Below, one piece after another: positions 25,444 to 34,768 of a stretch of DNA of 64,000 nucleotides. Source of the DNA: a bacterium (GTDB lineage Bacteria > Actinomycetota > Acidimicrobiia > Spongiisociales > JAENVV01); NCBI GenBank assembly GCA_024641305.1, contig JAHEDI010000018.1, positions 1 to 64,000 of the forward strand. Reading direction: 5' to 3'. The translations under genes were made by a program, and so were the position numbers. The stretch's first letter is position 1. Each line of letters begins with the position of its first letter. Under the pieces are notes generated by a model. It ran no database searches and was not told the DNA's origin. It saw only the letters and a program-made list of their open reading frames with translations.

Positions 25444-26496
25444 ATGAGTTCACCTCAAAATTATCTTGCCGTAATCAAAGTCGTAGGTGTCGGTGGTGGC
25501 GGCGTAAATGCCGTCAATCGCATGATCGAAGCCGGTATTCGCGGCGTTGAGTTCATCGCAGTCAACACAGATGCTCAAGCGTTATTGATGTCCGATGCCG
25601 ACGTCAAGCTCGACCTTGGACGTGACATCACCAGAGGCCTCGGCGCTGGTGCGAACCCCGAGGTTGGCAGGGCAGCAGCCGAAGCTCACCGCGAGGAACT
25701 CGAAGAGGTCATTAAAGGGGCCGACATGGTTTTCGTCACCGCCGGCGAAGGTGGTGGGACCGGCACCGGAGGAGCCCCGGTTGTCGCCGATGTCGCCCGC
25801 AGCCTTGGAGCCCTGACGGTAGGCGTCGTCACCCGTCCATTCGGGTTCGAAGGTCGCCGCCGCTCCCTTCAGGCCGAACAGGGAATTCAGAACCTACGCG
25901 AGGCGGTCGATACGCTGATCGTCATCCCGAACAATCGGTTGCTCGAGGTAGCCGATCCGAAGATGCCGATCATCGAAGCCTTCCGAATGGCCGATGAGAT
26001 CCTTACTTCAGGGGTGGCGGGCATCACCGACCTCATCACGACTCCTGGACTGATCAATGTCGACTTTGCCGATGTGAAGACGATCATGCAGGACGCCGGA
26101 ACGGCGGTCATGGGTATCGGTCAGGCCACCGGCGACGACCGGGCGATTCAGGCTGCGGCCAGGGCGATTGCCTCGCCGTTGCTGGAAACCTCGATGGACG
26201 GTGCCCGCGGAGTTCTGCTCTCGATCGCCGGCCCGTCATCCATGACACTCCACGAGGTCAATGCTGCGGCGACGGTCGTGGCGGAATCGTCCGATACCGA
26301 GGCTGAAATCATTTTTGGGGCCATTATCGATGACGCACTCGGACAGGACATGCGGGTAACCGTGATTGCTGCCGGGTTCGATGGCAAAGGTTCGCGCCAG
26401 CGAGGACTGGCCTCCGGGAGTTTTACTCCGTCGGCCAGTCGCCCCCGATCCTCCGATGAAGGTGATTTCGAGATTCCGAGTTTTGTCCAGGGATAG
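25444..26496 (+). CDS. ftsZ: Cell division GTPase FtsZ
   Basis: FtsZ polymerises into the division ring. The 350-residue protein has the nucleotide-binding [15 protein letters not shown], the tubulin signature [12 protein letters not shown] and the catalytic T7 loop with [11 protein letters not shown]. The C-terminal linker is short, ending in [10 protein letters not shown], the peptide expected to bind SepF. ATG 25444 is chosen over ATG 25408 because GGAG lies 8 nt upstream and the family N-terminus fits. The 92-bp leader contains a small AGGGT/ACCCT hairpin (25363-25381) and could hold a private promoter, though no clear one is visible. No ftsA precedes it, as usual in actinobacteria. Confidence 0.97.
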   Translation: MSSPQNYLAVIKVVGVGGGGVNAVNRMIEAGIRGVEFIAVNTDAQALLMSDADVKLDLGRDITRGLGAGANPEVGRAAAEAHREELEEVIKGADMVFVTAGEGGGTGTGGAPVVADVARSLGALTVGVVTRPFGFEGRRRSLQAEQGIQNLREAVDTLIVIPNNRLLEVADPKMPIIEAFRMADEILTSGVAGITDLITTPGLINVDFADVKTIMQDAGTAVMGIGQATGDDRAIQAAARAIASPLLETSMDGARGVLLSIAGPSSMTLHEVNAAATVVAESSDTEAEIIFGAIIDDALGQDMRVTVIAAGFDGKGSRQRGLASGSFTPSASRPRSSDEGDFEIPSFVQG

Positions 26497-27097
26497 TGCC
26501 ACTCACCACGCATTCTCGGTTGCCAGCGATGGCGACCTGAGGCAAGGCGATCGACGACGATTCAGCCTCAAGCATCAGGTCGCTGCCGAATGGGCGACCG
26601 TTAATCAGGTGCACGCCGGGCGAGTGATCGTGGCGACCGAACCTGGCATACACGGAGATGCCGACGCCCTCGTCACCCGGACGAGAGGCCTACCGATAGC
26701 GATATTCACCGCCGACTGTCTCGGTTTGGTTTTGGAAGGTACCGGTGTCATTGGGGTCGCCCACGCCGGTTGGCGAGGTCTTGATGCCGGAGTTCTAGAA
26801 GCGACGGTTGAGGCCATGGGAGCTCTCGGAAGTTCACCACATCGCGTCATAGCGGGACCGGGAATGAGATGGTGTTGCTACGAGGTCGGCCCCGAGGTTG
26901 CGGCCGTTTTTCCCGACTCGCGAACACTCACCACCTGGGGAACCGTATCGGTGGATCTGATGGCAGAGTCAAAGCGCCGCCTCCCAGGGTTGGTTTTCGA
27001 GGAATTCGGTGGCTGCACCGGTTGCGATGACAAGTACTTCTCATACCGTAACGGGGCCGTCGCCGAGCGGATGGTCGCCATGGGATGGTTGGGATGA
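26456..27097 (+). CDS. pgeF: Peptidoglycan editing factor PgeF (DUF152, YlmD/YfiH family)
   Basis: PgeF-family proteins are polyphenol-oxidase-fold enzymes that remove wrongly incorporated amino acids from muropeptide precursors. The 213-residue product has the family segments [47 protein letters not shown] and FGGCTGCDD; the histidine and cysteine positions for metal binding are present. The start is uncertain: ATG 26456 overlaps ftsZ by 41 bp, while GTG 26462 and TTG 26483 are shorter options and none has a good ribosome-binding site. The position after ftsZ is the common one. Confidence 0.9.
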   Translation: MKVISRFRVLSRDSATHHAFSVASDGDLRQGDRRRFSLKHQVAAEWATVNQVHAGRVIVATEPGIHGDADALVTRTRGLPIAIFTADCLGLVLEGTGVIGVAHAGWRGLDAGVLEATVEAMGALGSSPHRVIAGPGMRWCCYEVGPEVAAVFPDSRTLTTWGTVSVDLMAESKRRLPGLVFEEFGGCTGCDDKYFSYRNGAVAERMVAMGWLG

Positions 27098-27747
27098 AGG
27101 GTCTTGAGGAAGTAGAGAAGCGGATTGTCGCGGCTTGTGAACGAGTGGGTCGACCACGTGAGTCGGTGCAGTTGGTCGCCGTTTCGAAGGGGCAACCGAT
27201 CGAGAAGCTTCAGGAGGCGTATCGGGCCGGTCAACGCCTGTTCGGCGAGAGTCGAGCCCAGGAACTGGCAGTCAAGTTTGGAGCCATCGGACCAGGCGTC
27301 GAATGGCACTTCATCGGCCCGTTACAGCGCAACAAGATCCGACAGGTGAGGCCGGCCGTGGCGATGTTGCATAGCCTTGACCGAATCGAATTGGCGGCCG
27401 CATGGATGAAGGGACCCGGTCAGGCACCGCCGGCGCTCCTGCAGGTCAAACTGGGCGATGAGGCAACCAAACATGGCTTTGAGGTCGCGGCAGTCCGTGG
27501 TGCCGTGGAGGCATGTGAGGGACTGGGGCTCCCACTCGTGGGACTCATGGCCATCCCGCCACCTTCGAGCGACCAGAATGAGGCTCGAGCCTGGTTCGAG
27601 CAGCTTCGAGATGTTCGGGATTCACTTGATCACAAGGCGGTCAGGGAACTATCGATGGGTATGTCACACGATTTTGAAGTGGCCATTGAGGCGGGTGCGA
27701 CCATTATCCGCGTCGGGTCGGCTATCTTTGGCGATAGAACGAGTTAG
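27094..27747 (+). CDS. PLP homeostasis protein (YggS/PLPBP family)
   Basis: Proteins of this family bind pyridoxal phosphate without known catalysis and keep the cofactor pool balanced. The 217-residue protein shows LVAVSKGQP with the PLP lysine (K32), then LFGESRAQEL, WHFIGPLQRNKIR, HSLDRIELA, LSMGMSHDFEVAIEAG and the phosphate-binding IRVGSAIFG. ATG 27094 overlaps the pgeF stop (ATGA) and is preferred over ATG 27085. It precedes sepF, an arrangement common to actinobacteria and firmicutes. Confidence 0.93.
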   Translation: MKGLEEVEKRIVAACERVGRPRESVQLVAVSKGQPIEKLQEAYRAGQRLFGESRAQELAVKFGAIGPGVEWHFIGPLQRNKIRQVRPAVAMLHSLDRIELAAAWMKGPGQAPPALLQVKLGDEATKHGFEVAAVRGAVEACEGLGLPLVGLMAIPPPSSDQNEARAWFEQLRDVRDSLDHKAVRELSMGMSHDFEVAIEAGATIIRVGSAIFGDRTS

Positions 27748-27761
27748 ACGAGGGGAGGTCC

Positions 27762-28337
27762 ATGGTGGCTTCTGTGTTTCAAAAAGGTTTGGTGTGGCTC
27801 GGCCTGGTCGATGAGGACCAGTTGACCGACGAGGAAGCTGTTGCCGGACCGCGTCATGTCGAAGCCGCCCCGCATCCCGAACGTTCGGCTGTTTCGCGTC
27901 CGAGTGGCCGGGTCGGTAATTCCGGTCGCCAGGCTCCGATGACGGCGCCAGGTGAGGTAATCGGTCGACGGGTGGAGCCGCCTCCGTCGGCGCGTCGATC
28001 CTCTTCGGATCGTGGTGACCTGGCTGCGGTGCGGCCGATGTCGAGTCCAGACGGTAGGACACAAATTGTGGTTGTCTCCGACTTTGACGATGCGAAGATC
28101 CTTGCCGACCGAATCCGGGAGCGGGAACCGGTGGTGTTGGATTTACGAACGACGGACCCCGAGATGGTTCGTCGAATCATCGATTTCTCGACCGGATTGA
28201 CGTACTCCTTGGACGGCTCCATGCGAAAGATCAGCGACGGTGTCATCCTCATTTCACCTCCGCGTGTCTCGATAGGCCGCGACGAGAAGCGTCGCCTTGC
28301 CTCACTCGGGCTCTTTGATCTCGATCCTGATATCTAA
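27762..28337 (+). CDS. sepF: Cell division protein SepF
   Basis: SepF anchors FtsZ to the membrane, replacing FtsA in actinobacteria. The 191-residue protein starts with a short amphipathic membrane-targeting helix (VASVFQKGLVWLGLV), has a long disordered linker, and ends in the SepF core at about 100-180 (IVVVSDFDDAKILADRIRER, then VVLDLRTTDPEMVRRIIDF and GVILISPPRV). A strong GGGGAGG ribosome-binding site precedes ATG 27762. The stop TAA overlaps the ATG of the next gene (TAATG). Confidence 0.95.
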   Translation: MVASVFQKGLVWLGLVDEDQLTDEEAVAGPRHVEAAPHPERSAVSRPSGRVGNSGRQAPMTAPGEVIGRRVEPPPSARRSSSDRGDLAAVRPMSSPDGRTQIVVVSDFDDAKILADRIREREPVVLDLRTTDPEMVRRIIDFSTGLTYSLDGSMRKISDGVILISPPRVSIGRDEKRRLASLGLFDLDPDI

Positions 28338-28606
28338 TGATTCAAATCGTTTGTTACGCCGCCACGGCGTACATCGGCATCATGCTCGTCTCGATTATCC
28401 TGTCGTATGTCGTCATGATCGGCCAGTTGCCATCGGACCACGTAGCCAGCCGCATATGGCGACTCTTCAGTCGCCTGGTGGATCCGGTGCTTGCCAGGAT
28501 CAGGATGGTCGTCAAACCCGTTCGAATCGGCTCGGCGATGCTTGATTTGAGCCCGATCATCGTCATCATCGCCCTGAATATTCTGCAGGCGGTTATTGGA
28601 TGTTGA
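28337..28606 (+). CDS. YggT family membrane protein
   Basis: This 89-residue protein has two membrane helices (about residues 5-27 and 68-87) joined by a loop containing the family motif FSRLVDPVLARIRMVVKP. YggT proteins are widespread next to sepF and divIVA, but their function is not settled; roles in osmotic stress and division have been proposed. The ATG overlaps the sepF stop, so translation is coupled. A perfect hairpin lies 10 nt after its stop. Confidence 0.88.
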   Translation: MIQIVCYAATAYIGIMLVSIILSYVVMIGQLPSDHVASRIWRLFSRLVDPVLARIRMVVKPVRIGSAMLDLSPIIVIIALNILQAVIGC

Positions 28607-28615
28607 CCCATCTGC

Positions 28616-28631
28616 AGGGGTTGGAACCCCT
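28616..28631 (+). other. Perfect hairpin between yggT-type gene and divIVA
   Basis: AGGGGT, loop TGGA, ACCCCT forms a 6-bp stem. No T-tract follows, so it is a poor intrinsic terminator. It may instead be a pause, processing or attenuation element ahead of divIVA. It could also be chance. Confidence 0.35.
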
Positions 28632-28661
28632 CGCTAGGATCTTGACCATGGAGAATGACAC

Positions 28662-29684
28662 ATGCCGCTAAACCCGATTGACGTCACGCAGCAAACGTTC
28701 CGAGTTTCCTTGCGAGGCTACGACGAAGGTGAGGTTGACGCGTTCCTTGACGAGGTTGTTTCATCCATGAAGGAATATGATCAGCGCCTGCGCGACGCCG
28801 ATGAGCGGGTTTCCGTGCTTGAGGAGCAGCTTCAGGCGAACCGTGAAACAGAGGTCGCCATGCGCCGAGCGTTCGTCGCCGCTCAGCGAACCGCTGATGA
28901 GATCGTTGCTGAGGCTCGTGTCGAGGGCGAACGTTTGATCTCGGAAGCGAACTCTCAGGCGGTCGAGATCTCAGCCGACCAGGTGAGAGAGCGCGATGCG
29001 TTGCGGATTGAATTGGCTGAACTTCGATCAAGCGTTTCGGATATGAAATCCCGGATGCGGGCCTTCGCCAAAGGAGTGCTGCCGGATCTCGAGAGCCTCG
29101 ATACCGATCTTGCCTCGATGCAGGAACCATCTTCGTCTCGGACTTCGCTGTCGGAGCGGGTCGCCGAGTTAAGCTCGGCTGAGGAGGTCGCCGCCCATAT
29201 CCCCCCATTCGCATCGGCGGGTGACCAGGCGAGATCGGATTCGGGTTTCCCGGTGTTCGCCGCGTCGGAACCTGAACCTTTTGAATCTGATGTAGCGGAC
29301 CCCGAGGTGTTCGAGGAGCTCGAGGAGCTCGAGGTACCGGTGCTCATCGATGTTGACGAAGTCTCCACTGAAAGCACTCCCACCGAAGAGGTGCCGAGGT
29401 TCGGTTCACATCGGGCTGATGCAGAACCGTCGACGTTTGCTCCCTCGTCAGGTGGTTGGTTGACCTCTCCGAATGAGCCACTGCCGGGCCGCGGGATGGC
29501 GCCATCCGATTCGGATTTTGAAACAGGGGAGATCCCCGCTGCGATATCGGACGACGTTGCCGACTGGTCTATCGACGAGTCGGACCCGGATACACCGGCC
29601 GAGTGGTCGGCCGAGGAGCCAGTTGGTGACGCTCATGAACCGACCCCCGAGCCGCGTCGGCGGCCCTGGGAGCGCGAGTCTTAG
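28662..29684 (+). CDS. divIVA: Polar growth/division scaffold DivIVA
   Basis: DivIVA (Wag31 in mycobacteria) binds curved membrane and organises polar wall growth. The 340-residue protein has the N-terminal membrane-binding domain IDVTQQTFRVSLRGYDEGEV, then VDAFLDEVVSSM and a coiled coil to about residue 135. The remaining 200 residues are strongly acidic and low-complexity, ending in PRRRPWERES, which is longer than in many homologues. GGAG lies 8 nt before the ATG. The TAG stop interlocks with the convergent ileS stop in TTAG. It is probably the last gene of the division cluster. Confidence 0.92.
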   Translation: MPLNPIDVTQQTFRVSLRGYDEGEVDAFLDEVVSSMKEYDQRLRDADERVSVLEEQLQANRETEVAMRRAFVAAQRTADEIVAEARVEGERLISEANSQAVEISADQVRERDALRIELAELRSSVSDMKSRMRAFAKGVLPDLESLDTDLASMQEPSSSRTSLSERVAELSSAEEVAAHIPPFASAGDQARSDSGFPVFAASEPEPFESDVADPEVFEELEELEVPVLIDVDEVSTESTPTEEVPRFGSHRADAEPSTFAPSSGGWLTSPNEPLPGRGMAPSDSDFETGEIPAAISDDVADWSIDESDPDTPAEWSAEEPVGDAHEPTPEPRRRPWERES

Positions 29685-32600
29685 GCGTCGATGGTGACCA
29701 GCAGGTGGATGGGTCGCCCATCCACCGTCATGTTGGCTGGTTCCCCAGGGTGCTCGCGGTACGTGAAGGTCGTCGCCAACGTTTCTGATTTGATCATGTC
29801 GGCGAACTCCTCGAAGGCTTTGGCGAGCTCCTGATCATCGGTCTCCCACGTGAGGTTGATTCGATCGGTTACCGCGAAGTCTTGCTCCCGGCGCATTTTC
29901 TGAACAACCGACACAATCTCGCGTGCCATGCCCTCTGACCGAAGTCTCTCGGTCAGGGCCGTGTTCAGGGCGACCGACAGGTTGCCTTCGCTCGCCACGA
30001 CCACGCCCGGCCGGGGGGTTCGCTCGATGATGACGTCCGCAACGGTGATCTTTTCTCCGGCGACCTCGATGGCCGCGCCAGCCTGGAGATCGAGGATCTC
30101 TGTGTGACCAAGGACCGCGATGGCTGCTGCCAGGTCTTTCATCTTTGCTCCTAACCTCGGCCCCAAAATCTTGAAGTTGGCTTTGGCCGAAAATGAAACA
30201 AGAGCTTCTTCGTCGTGGGAAGCCAGAACCACTTTGACATTCAGTTCTTCATCGATGAGTTCGGTGTGTCCCAATACCGAGGCGGCTACCCGCTCGTCGT
30301 TTGTCACGATCGTCACGCTCTGAAGTGGCTGGCGTACCCGGATATTCGACTGCTTCCGGAGATTGTGACCGAGGCGCACGGTGGTTCTCACCGATTCCAT
30401 ATCCGTCTCAAGTTGGGGATCTCTGAGCTTTTCATCGGCCATGGGGAAGTCGCAGTGATGAACGCTGACTGGAGCATGCGGTTGGTGTTCGGCCACGAGG
30501 CCCTGATACATCTGTTCGGTGATGAACGGCAGCACTGGCGCCAAGACTTTGGCAAAGGTCGTCAAAACCTCATATAGCGTGGCGAAGGCGGCGAGCTTGT
30601 CGGTGTCGTCCTCGCTTTTCTCACGCCAGAATCGCCTCCGGGACCGCCGGATGTACCAGTTCGTTAGATCATCGATGAAGGCCAGTGTCGGTTTGATCAC
30701 GGCGTATAAGTAGTAACCCTCCATCTGTTCGTTCACATTGGCGATCAGGGTCTGGAGCGTAGAGAGAATCCACCGGTCAATTTCGGGCCGGTCGGATGGA
30801 TCAGGTGCCCGTTCGATGTCGGCCAAGGTGATGGCATCGGCCTCCGCATAGGTAGTGAAAAACGAGTAGGCATTCCACAACGGGATCATGACCGATCGAA
30901 TCACCTCGCGTAGGCCCGATTCCGTGAAACGCATCGGCTCGCCGCGCAGCACGGGTGAGTCGATGAGGTAGGTCCGCAACGCGTCGGCGCCGTACTCGTT
31001 GAGCAGGACGTCGGGGTCTTCGTAGTTTTTTAGACTCTTGGACATCTTCCGACCGTCTTGGGCAAGGATGTGGCCATTGACGACACAGTTCCTGAAAGGC
31101 ACCTCGTCTTGCAGTGCCACCGACAGCACGACGAGCGTGTAGAACCATCCGCGGGTCTGGTCGATGCCCTCGGCAATGAAGTTGGCCGGGAAACGGCTGG
31201 CAAACCGTTCCTCGTTTTCAAACGGGTAATGGATCTGGGCGAAGGGCATGGAACCAGATTCGAACCAGCAGTCCAGAACTTCAGGAATCCGGTGCATGGT
31301 TCCTGCACACTCGGAGCACGGGAAGTCGACGTTGTCGACGAAGTGTTTATGGATATCGTCCAGTCGCACGCCGGAAAGTTCGAAAAGTTCTTCGACAGAT
31401 CCGACGCAAACGAGGTGGTCACCCGTATCGCATTCCCAGACCGGAATGGCGCTACCCCAATATCGATTGCGACTGATCGCCCAATCTCGCGCCCCCTCAA
31501 GCCAGTTGCCGAACCGTTTCGAGCCGATGTGATCGGGCACCCAGTGAATCGTATCGTTGAGTTCGACCATTCGGTCCTTGATCTGTTCGACGGCGACGAA
31601 CCACGTTGGAATTGCCTTATAGATCAAAGGTGTGCCCGTTCGCCAGCAAAACGGGTACGAATGGTTGATAGTCCTCTGGTCAACGAGAAGGCCGCCACTC
31701 TTGAGCATCCGGATGAGAACCGCGTCAGCCTCCTTGACATCCAGGCCAGCCACTTCGGGCACCGCTTCGGTGAAACACCCTTCCGCATCGATGGGGTCGA
31801 CGAGAACATCGAGTCCAGCATTCTGAAGGGCGAAGAAGTCAGCCTCACCAAAGGCCGGGGCCATGTGCACGAGGCCGGTACCTTCCTCAGTCGTTACGTC
31901 TGGCGATGAGATCACCCGGAATGCACCCCGATCACGCTCTTCTCCGAAGTAGTCAAACGGGGGGCGATAGGAGACGCCGAGCAGCTCGGCACCCCGGGCA
32001 GTTTCGGACACCGTGGCCCCTTCGCCGAACAGCGATTGAACCCGGTCAATCGCCATCCATTGGCGGCGCCCATCCATGTCGACCACGGCACCGTACACGA
32101 GGTCCTCGGCAACCGCGACGGCCAGATTCGATGGCAGGGTCCATGGCGTGGTGGTCCAAATGAGTAGCCAGTCGCCAGCCAGGGCCGGGCCATGGTTCTG
32201 GATGATTTCGAGTCGCACAGTTATCGACGGATCGTCGACGTCGCGGTAATCGAGATTGGCTTCGAAGTTCGAGAGTGGCGTAGTGGCTCCCACCGAATAT
32301 GGCAACACCTTGGAGGCTTTGTAGATCAAGCCCTTGTCCCAGAGTTGGCGGAAGACCCACCATACGGACTCCATGAAATCAAGGTCCATGGTCTTGTAAT
32401 CGTTCTGGAAATCGATCCATCGTCCTATGCGACGGGTGATTCTTTCCCAGTTCTCGGTGTTGGTTTGCACCTCGGCCCGGCAGGCTTCGTTGTATTTGTC
32501 GACGCCGTACTCGGCAATGGCTCGTGGGCCGGAGATACCAATCCGTTTCTCCACTTCCATTTCGATCGGAAGCCCGTGGGTGTCCCACCCGAAACGGCGT

Positions 32601-32854
32601 TCGACCCGGTACCCGCGCATGGTCCAATAGCGCGGCACCATGTCCTTGATTATCCCGGCCAGCAAATTGCCGTAGTGCGGGCTGCCGGTCGGGAACGGAG
32701 GTCCGTCATAAAATGTGTACTCATTGGTCGCCGGCCTCAGTTCGACAGACTGAACAAATGCATCGGTTCGGTCCCAGAGTTCCAGAATCTCCTGTTCGAG
32801 ATGCGGAAAGTCAGGTCGGTTGTCGATTCGTCGGAACGGGGTTGCTTCATTCAT
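29681..32854 (-). CDS. ileS: Isoleucyl-tRNA synthetase
   Basis: This class I synthetase charges tRNA-Ile. The 1057-residue protein has the HIGH-type motif PHYGN (60-63), the catalytic-core segment RRFGWDTHGLP, the editing domain at about 190-400 (LIWTTTPWTLPSN, GTGLVHMAPAFGEAD), WAISRNRYWGSAIP, and KMSKS in GRKMSKSLKNYEDP near residue 600. These features are those of the eukaryote-like IleRS2 type usual in actinobacteria. ATG 32854 is the likely start: upstream codons lack family similarity, and TACCCT lies 8 nt before it. I see no T-box element in front. It converges on divIVA and diverges from the DksA-type gene. Confidence 0.95.
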   Translation of the reverse strand: MNEATPFRRIDNRPDFPHLEQEILELWDRTDAFVQSVELRPATNEYTFYDGPPFPTGSPHYGNLLAGIIKDMVPRYWTMRGYRVERRFGWDTHGLPIEMEVEKRIGISGPRAIAEYGVDKYNEACRAEVQTNTENWERITRRIGRWIDFQNDYKTMDLDFMESVWWVFRQLWDKGLIYKASKVLPYSVGATTPLSNFEANLDYRDVDDPSITVRLEIIQNHGPALAGDWLLIWTTTPWTLPSNLAVAVAEDLVYGAVVDMDGRRQWMAIDRVQSLFGEGATVSETARGAELLGVSYRPPFDYFGEERDRGAFRVISSPDVTTEEGTGLVHMAPAFGEADFFALQNAGLDVLVDPIDAEGCFTEAVPEVAGLDVKEADAVLIRMLKSGGLLVDQRTINHSYPFCWRTGTPLIYKAIPTWFVAVEQIKDRMVELNDTIHWVPDHIGSKRFGNWLEGARDWAISRNRYWGSAIPVWECDTGDHLVCVGSVEELFELSGVRLDDIHKHFVDNVDFPCSECAGTMHRIPEVLDCWFESGSMPFAQIHYPFENEERFASRFPANFIAEGIDQTRGWFYTLVVLSVALQDEVPFRNCVVNGHILAQDGRKMSKSLKNYEDPDVLLNEYGADALRTYLIDSPVLRGEPMRFTESGLREVIRSVMIPLWNAYSFFTTYAEADAITLADIERAPDPSDRPEIDRWILSTLQTLIANVNEQMEGYYLYAVIKPTLAFIDDLTNWYIRRSRRRFWREKSEDDTDKLAAFATLYEVLTTFAKVLAPVLPFITEQMYQGLVAEHQPHAPVSVHHCDFPMADEKLRDPQLETDMESVRTTVRLGHNLRKQSNIRVRQPLQSVTIVTNDERVAASVLGHTELIDEELNVKVVLASHDEEALVSFSAKANFKILGPRLGAKMKDLAAAIAVLGHTEILDLQAGAAIEVAGEKITVADVIIERTPRPGVVVASEGNLSVALNTALTERLRSEGMAREIVSVVQKMRREQDFAVTDRINLTWETDDQELAKAFEEFADMIKSETLATTFTYREHPGEPANMTVDGRPIHLLVTIDA

Positions 32855-32862
32855 GGGGGATA

Positions 32863-32868
32863 AGGGTA
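32863..32868 (-). promoter_or_regulatory. Putative -10 element TACCCT, leaderless ileS start
   Basis: TACCCT on the minus strand ends 8 nt before the ileS ATG at 32854. No Shine-Dalgarno sequence intervenes. No -35 element is clear. Confidence 0.4.
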
Positions 32869-32998
32869 CCTGGCTTTGAGGAGGCGTCGTTCGGGAATAA
32901 CCCGAGGCGGTCACGCGGGTAGGAGTCAAAACGCAGTTCAAGACGACCATCTAGCCTGTTCTTCGTGCTAATTTTGCAGGTCACGCTCGGAGGTACTT

Positions 32999-33373
32999 AT
33001 GACCCGCGAATTGGCTCCCACGACAATCAAACGTTTTCAAGCCAAACTTGAAGCGGAACAGGCGCGCCTGTCGACGCTCATTGATACCCACGTGCGGGAA
33101 CGTGAGGAGTCGCGTATCTCCGAAACTTCGTCTGAGCGTATGCCCGATCCGACCACTGCTGAGGGCGGATCGATGACCTTCGAGTACGAGAAGGATCGCT
33201 CGGTTGATCGTAACCTCCAGAACTTGTTGTCCAAGACCCAGTACGCATTGATCCGATTGCGGGACGGTAAGTACGGCATATGTGAGGGATGTGGCGTCTC
33301 GATTCCGCTTGAACGGCTAGAGGTTCTGCCTCACGCCACCGAATGCGTGAGCTGCGCGTCGAAACGCTCGTGA
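32999..33373 (+). CDS. DksA/TraR-type zinc-finger protein
   Basis: The 124-residue protein has a helical N-terminal half, probably a coiled coil, and a C-terminal four-cysteine zinc finger (C95, C98, C116, C119) with GKYGICEGCGVSIPLERLEVL. This is the DksA/TraR C4 type. DksA proteins bind RNA polymerase through the secondary channel; actinobacterial homologues next to lspA are less studied, so an RNA polymerase role is inferred from the family. GGAGG lies shortly before ATG 32999. The lspA GTG overlaps its stop. Confidence 0.88.
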   Translation: MTRELAPTTIKRFQAKLEAEQARLSTLIDTHVREREESRISETSSERMPDPTTAEGGSMTFEYEKDRSVDRNLQNLLSKTQYALIRLRDGKYGICEGCGVSIPLERLEVLPHATECVSCASKRS

Positions 33374-33831
33374 GGGGACGCACCGCCGCGCTCGTCGCGT
33401 TGGCGGTCGTGGTGGCCGATCAGCTAACCAAATATTGGGCTCGCACCAACCTGGTGGGTTCCCCAATGACGGTGATTCCTGGTTTCCTGTCGTGGGAATA
33501 TGCGGAAAATACCGGTGCGGCGTTCGGGGTACTGCGGGGTTCGGGCGCTGGGATGGTGCTTGGCATGGCGGCTGTTGTTGCGATCGGGATCGTTTCGTAT
33601 GCGATCTCCCATGCAAGCCGAACCGCAGAGGTTGTTGGTTTGGCTCTCGTTGGTGGCGGGGCGGCCGGGAATCTGGTCGATCGAATTACCAACAGCGATC
33701 GGTTTCTTGCCGGGTTTGTCGTCGACTGGATACGTCTTCCCAACTTCCCGAATTTCAATATTGCTGACTCATCGATAACCGTTGGGGCGGCTTTGCTGAT
33801 ATGGATGGCCTGGCGAGCTGATGGACACTGA
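33370..33831 (+). CDS. lspA: Lipoprotein signal peptidase LspA
   Basis: LspA cleaves the signal peptide of lipoproteins after lipidation of the cysteine. The 153-residue protein has four membrane helices and the two catalytic aspartates, D104 in GNLVDRI and D133 in FNIADSSI. VADQLTKYW near the N-terminus and ENTGAAFG are also conserved. GTG 33370 overlaps the upstream stop (GTGA) and is preferred to ATG 33343, which would overlap by 31 bp. rluD starts inside its last codons, a common lspA-rluD pairing. Confidence 0.95.
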   Translation: MRGRTAALVALAVVVADQLTKYWARTNLVGSPMTVIPGFLSWEYAENTGAAFGVLRGSGAGMVLGMAAVVAIGIVSYAISHASRTAEVVGLALVGGGAAGNLVDRITNSDRFLAGFVVDWIRLPNFPNFNIADSSITVGAALLIWMAWRADGH

Positions 33832-34762
33832 GCCGACCGTCCTGTCCGAGGATGACTTTCGGATCATGGCAGTTCCAGCCGCGCTGGATCGCCAGCGGGT
33901 AGACAAAGTCATTGCCTCTTTGGCGGGCGTGCCTCGCTCGATTGCCAGAGCGTTCATCGACGACAACCTGGTCACGGTGAATGGTCAGCCGATCCGGCCA
34001 GCTGACAAGGTCAAAGACGGCGACCAGATCCGGCTACCGCTGAACCAGGTCAACGATACGGTTGTTGCGGACTTCGATGTTGTGTTCGATGTGCTGTTCG
34101 AAGATGACGACCTGGCCGTTATCAACAAGCCGCCGGGCCTGGTCGTTCACCGCGGGGCCGGTAACCGTTCAGGGACGCTGGTGAACGGATTGGTGGCCCG
34201 CTATCCGGGCATTGTTGGCGTCGGTGAGAATCCCCGGTGGGGGATCGTCCACCGACTGGACCGGGATACGAGCGGCGCAATGATGGTGGCGCTCACGCCT
34301 CGTAGTCATGTGGCACTCAGTCGTCAGATCAAGGCCCGATCTGTGCATCGTCATTACACCACCTTGGTAAGCGGACGTTTCCCGATCGAGCGAGGAACGA
34401 TTGAAGCACCAATCGCTCGCGATCCGGGCTCAGCTACCAAGATGGCAGTCCTTATTGATGGGAAGTACGCGAGGACCCATTACCGGCGAATTCGTGAATG
34501 GCTGAGTCCCGAATTGTCGTTGTTGGAGGTTAAGTTGGAGACCGGCCGAACTCACCAAATCCGGGTCCACATGGCAGCTATTGACCATTCGGTCGTAGGC
34601 GACAGTTTGTATCGGCCAGGACCCGATCCGATCCGCACACCGCGCATGTTCTTGCACGCTCACCAACTGGTATTCGAACACCCATTCACCGGCGAAACCA
34701 TGGAGATCGACGCTCCGCTGGCTCCGGACCTGCAAGCAGTCCTTGACGAGTTGGACGGGTAG
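33821..34762 (+). CDS. rluD: RluD-type ribosomal RNA pseudouridine synthase
   Basis: This enzyme converts uridines of 23S rRNA to pseudouridine. The 313-residue protein has an N-terminal S4 RNA-binding domain (QRVDKVIASLAGVPRS, then VTVNGQPI) and a RluA-family catalytic domain. The catalytic aspartate is D147 in HRLDRDTSG. Later motifs are LETGRTHQIRVHMA and HQLVFEHP. The position next to lspA supports the RluD subgroup. It overlaps lspA by 11 bp and ends 6 bp from the convergent pfkA. Confidence 0.92.
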   Translation: MDTEPTVLSEDDFRIMAVPAALDRQRVDKVIASLAGVPRSIARAFIDDNLVTVNGQPIRPADKVKDGDQIRLPLNQVNDTVVADFDVVFDVLFEDDDLAVINKPPGLVVHRGAGNRSGTLVNGLVARYPGIVGVGENPRWGIVHRLDRDTSGAMMVALTPRSHVALSRQIKARSVHRHYTTLVSGRFPIERGTIEAPIARDPGSATKMAVLIDGKYARTHYRRIREWLSPELSLLEVKLETGRTHQIRVHMAAIDHSVVGDSLYRPGPDPIRTPRMFLHAHQLVFEHPFTGETMEIDAPLAPDLQAVLDELDG

Positions 34763-34768
34763 TTCGAG

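Noticed and set aside
32855..32998. T-box riboswitch upstream of ileS
   Set aside because: The 144-bp gap lacks the T-box sequence AGGGTGGNACCGCG and any stem I. The TACCCT hexamer 8 nt before the ATG suggests a very short or absent leader.
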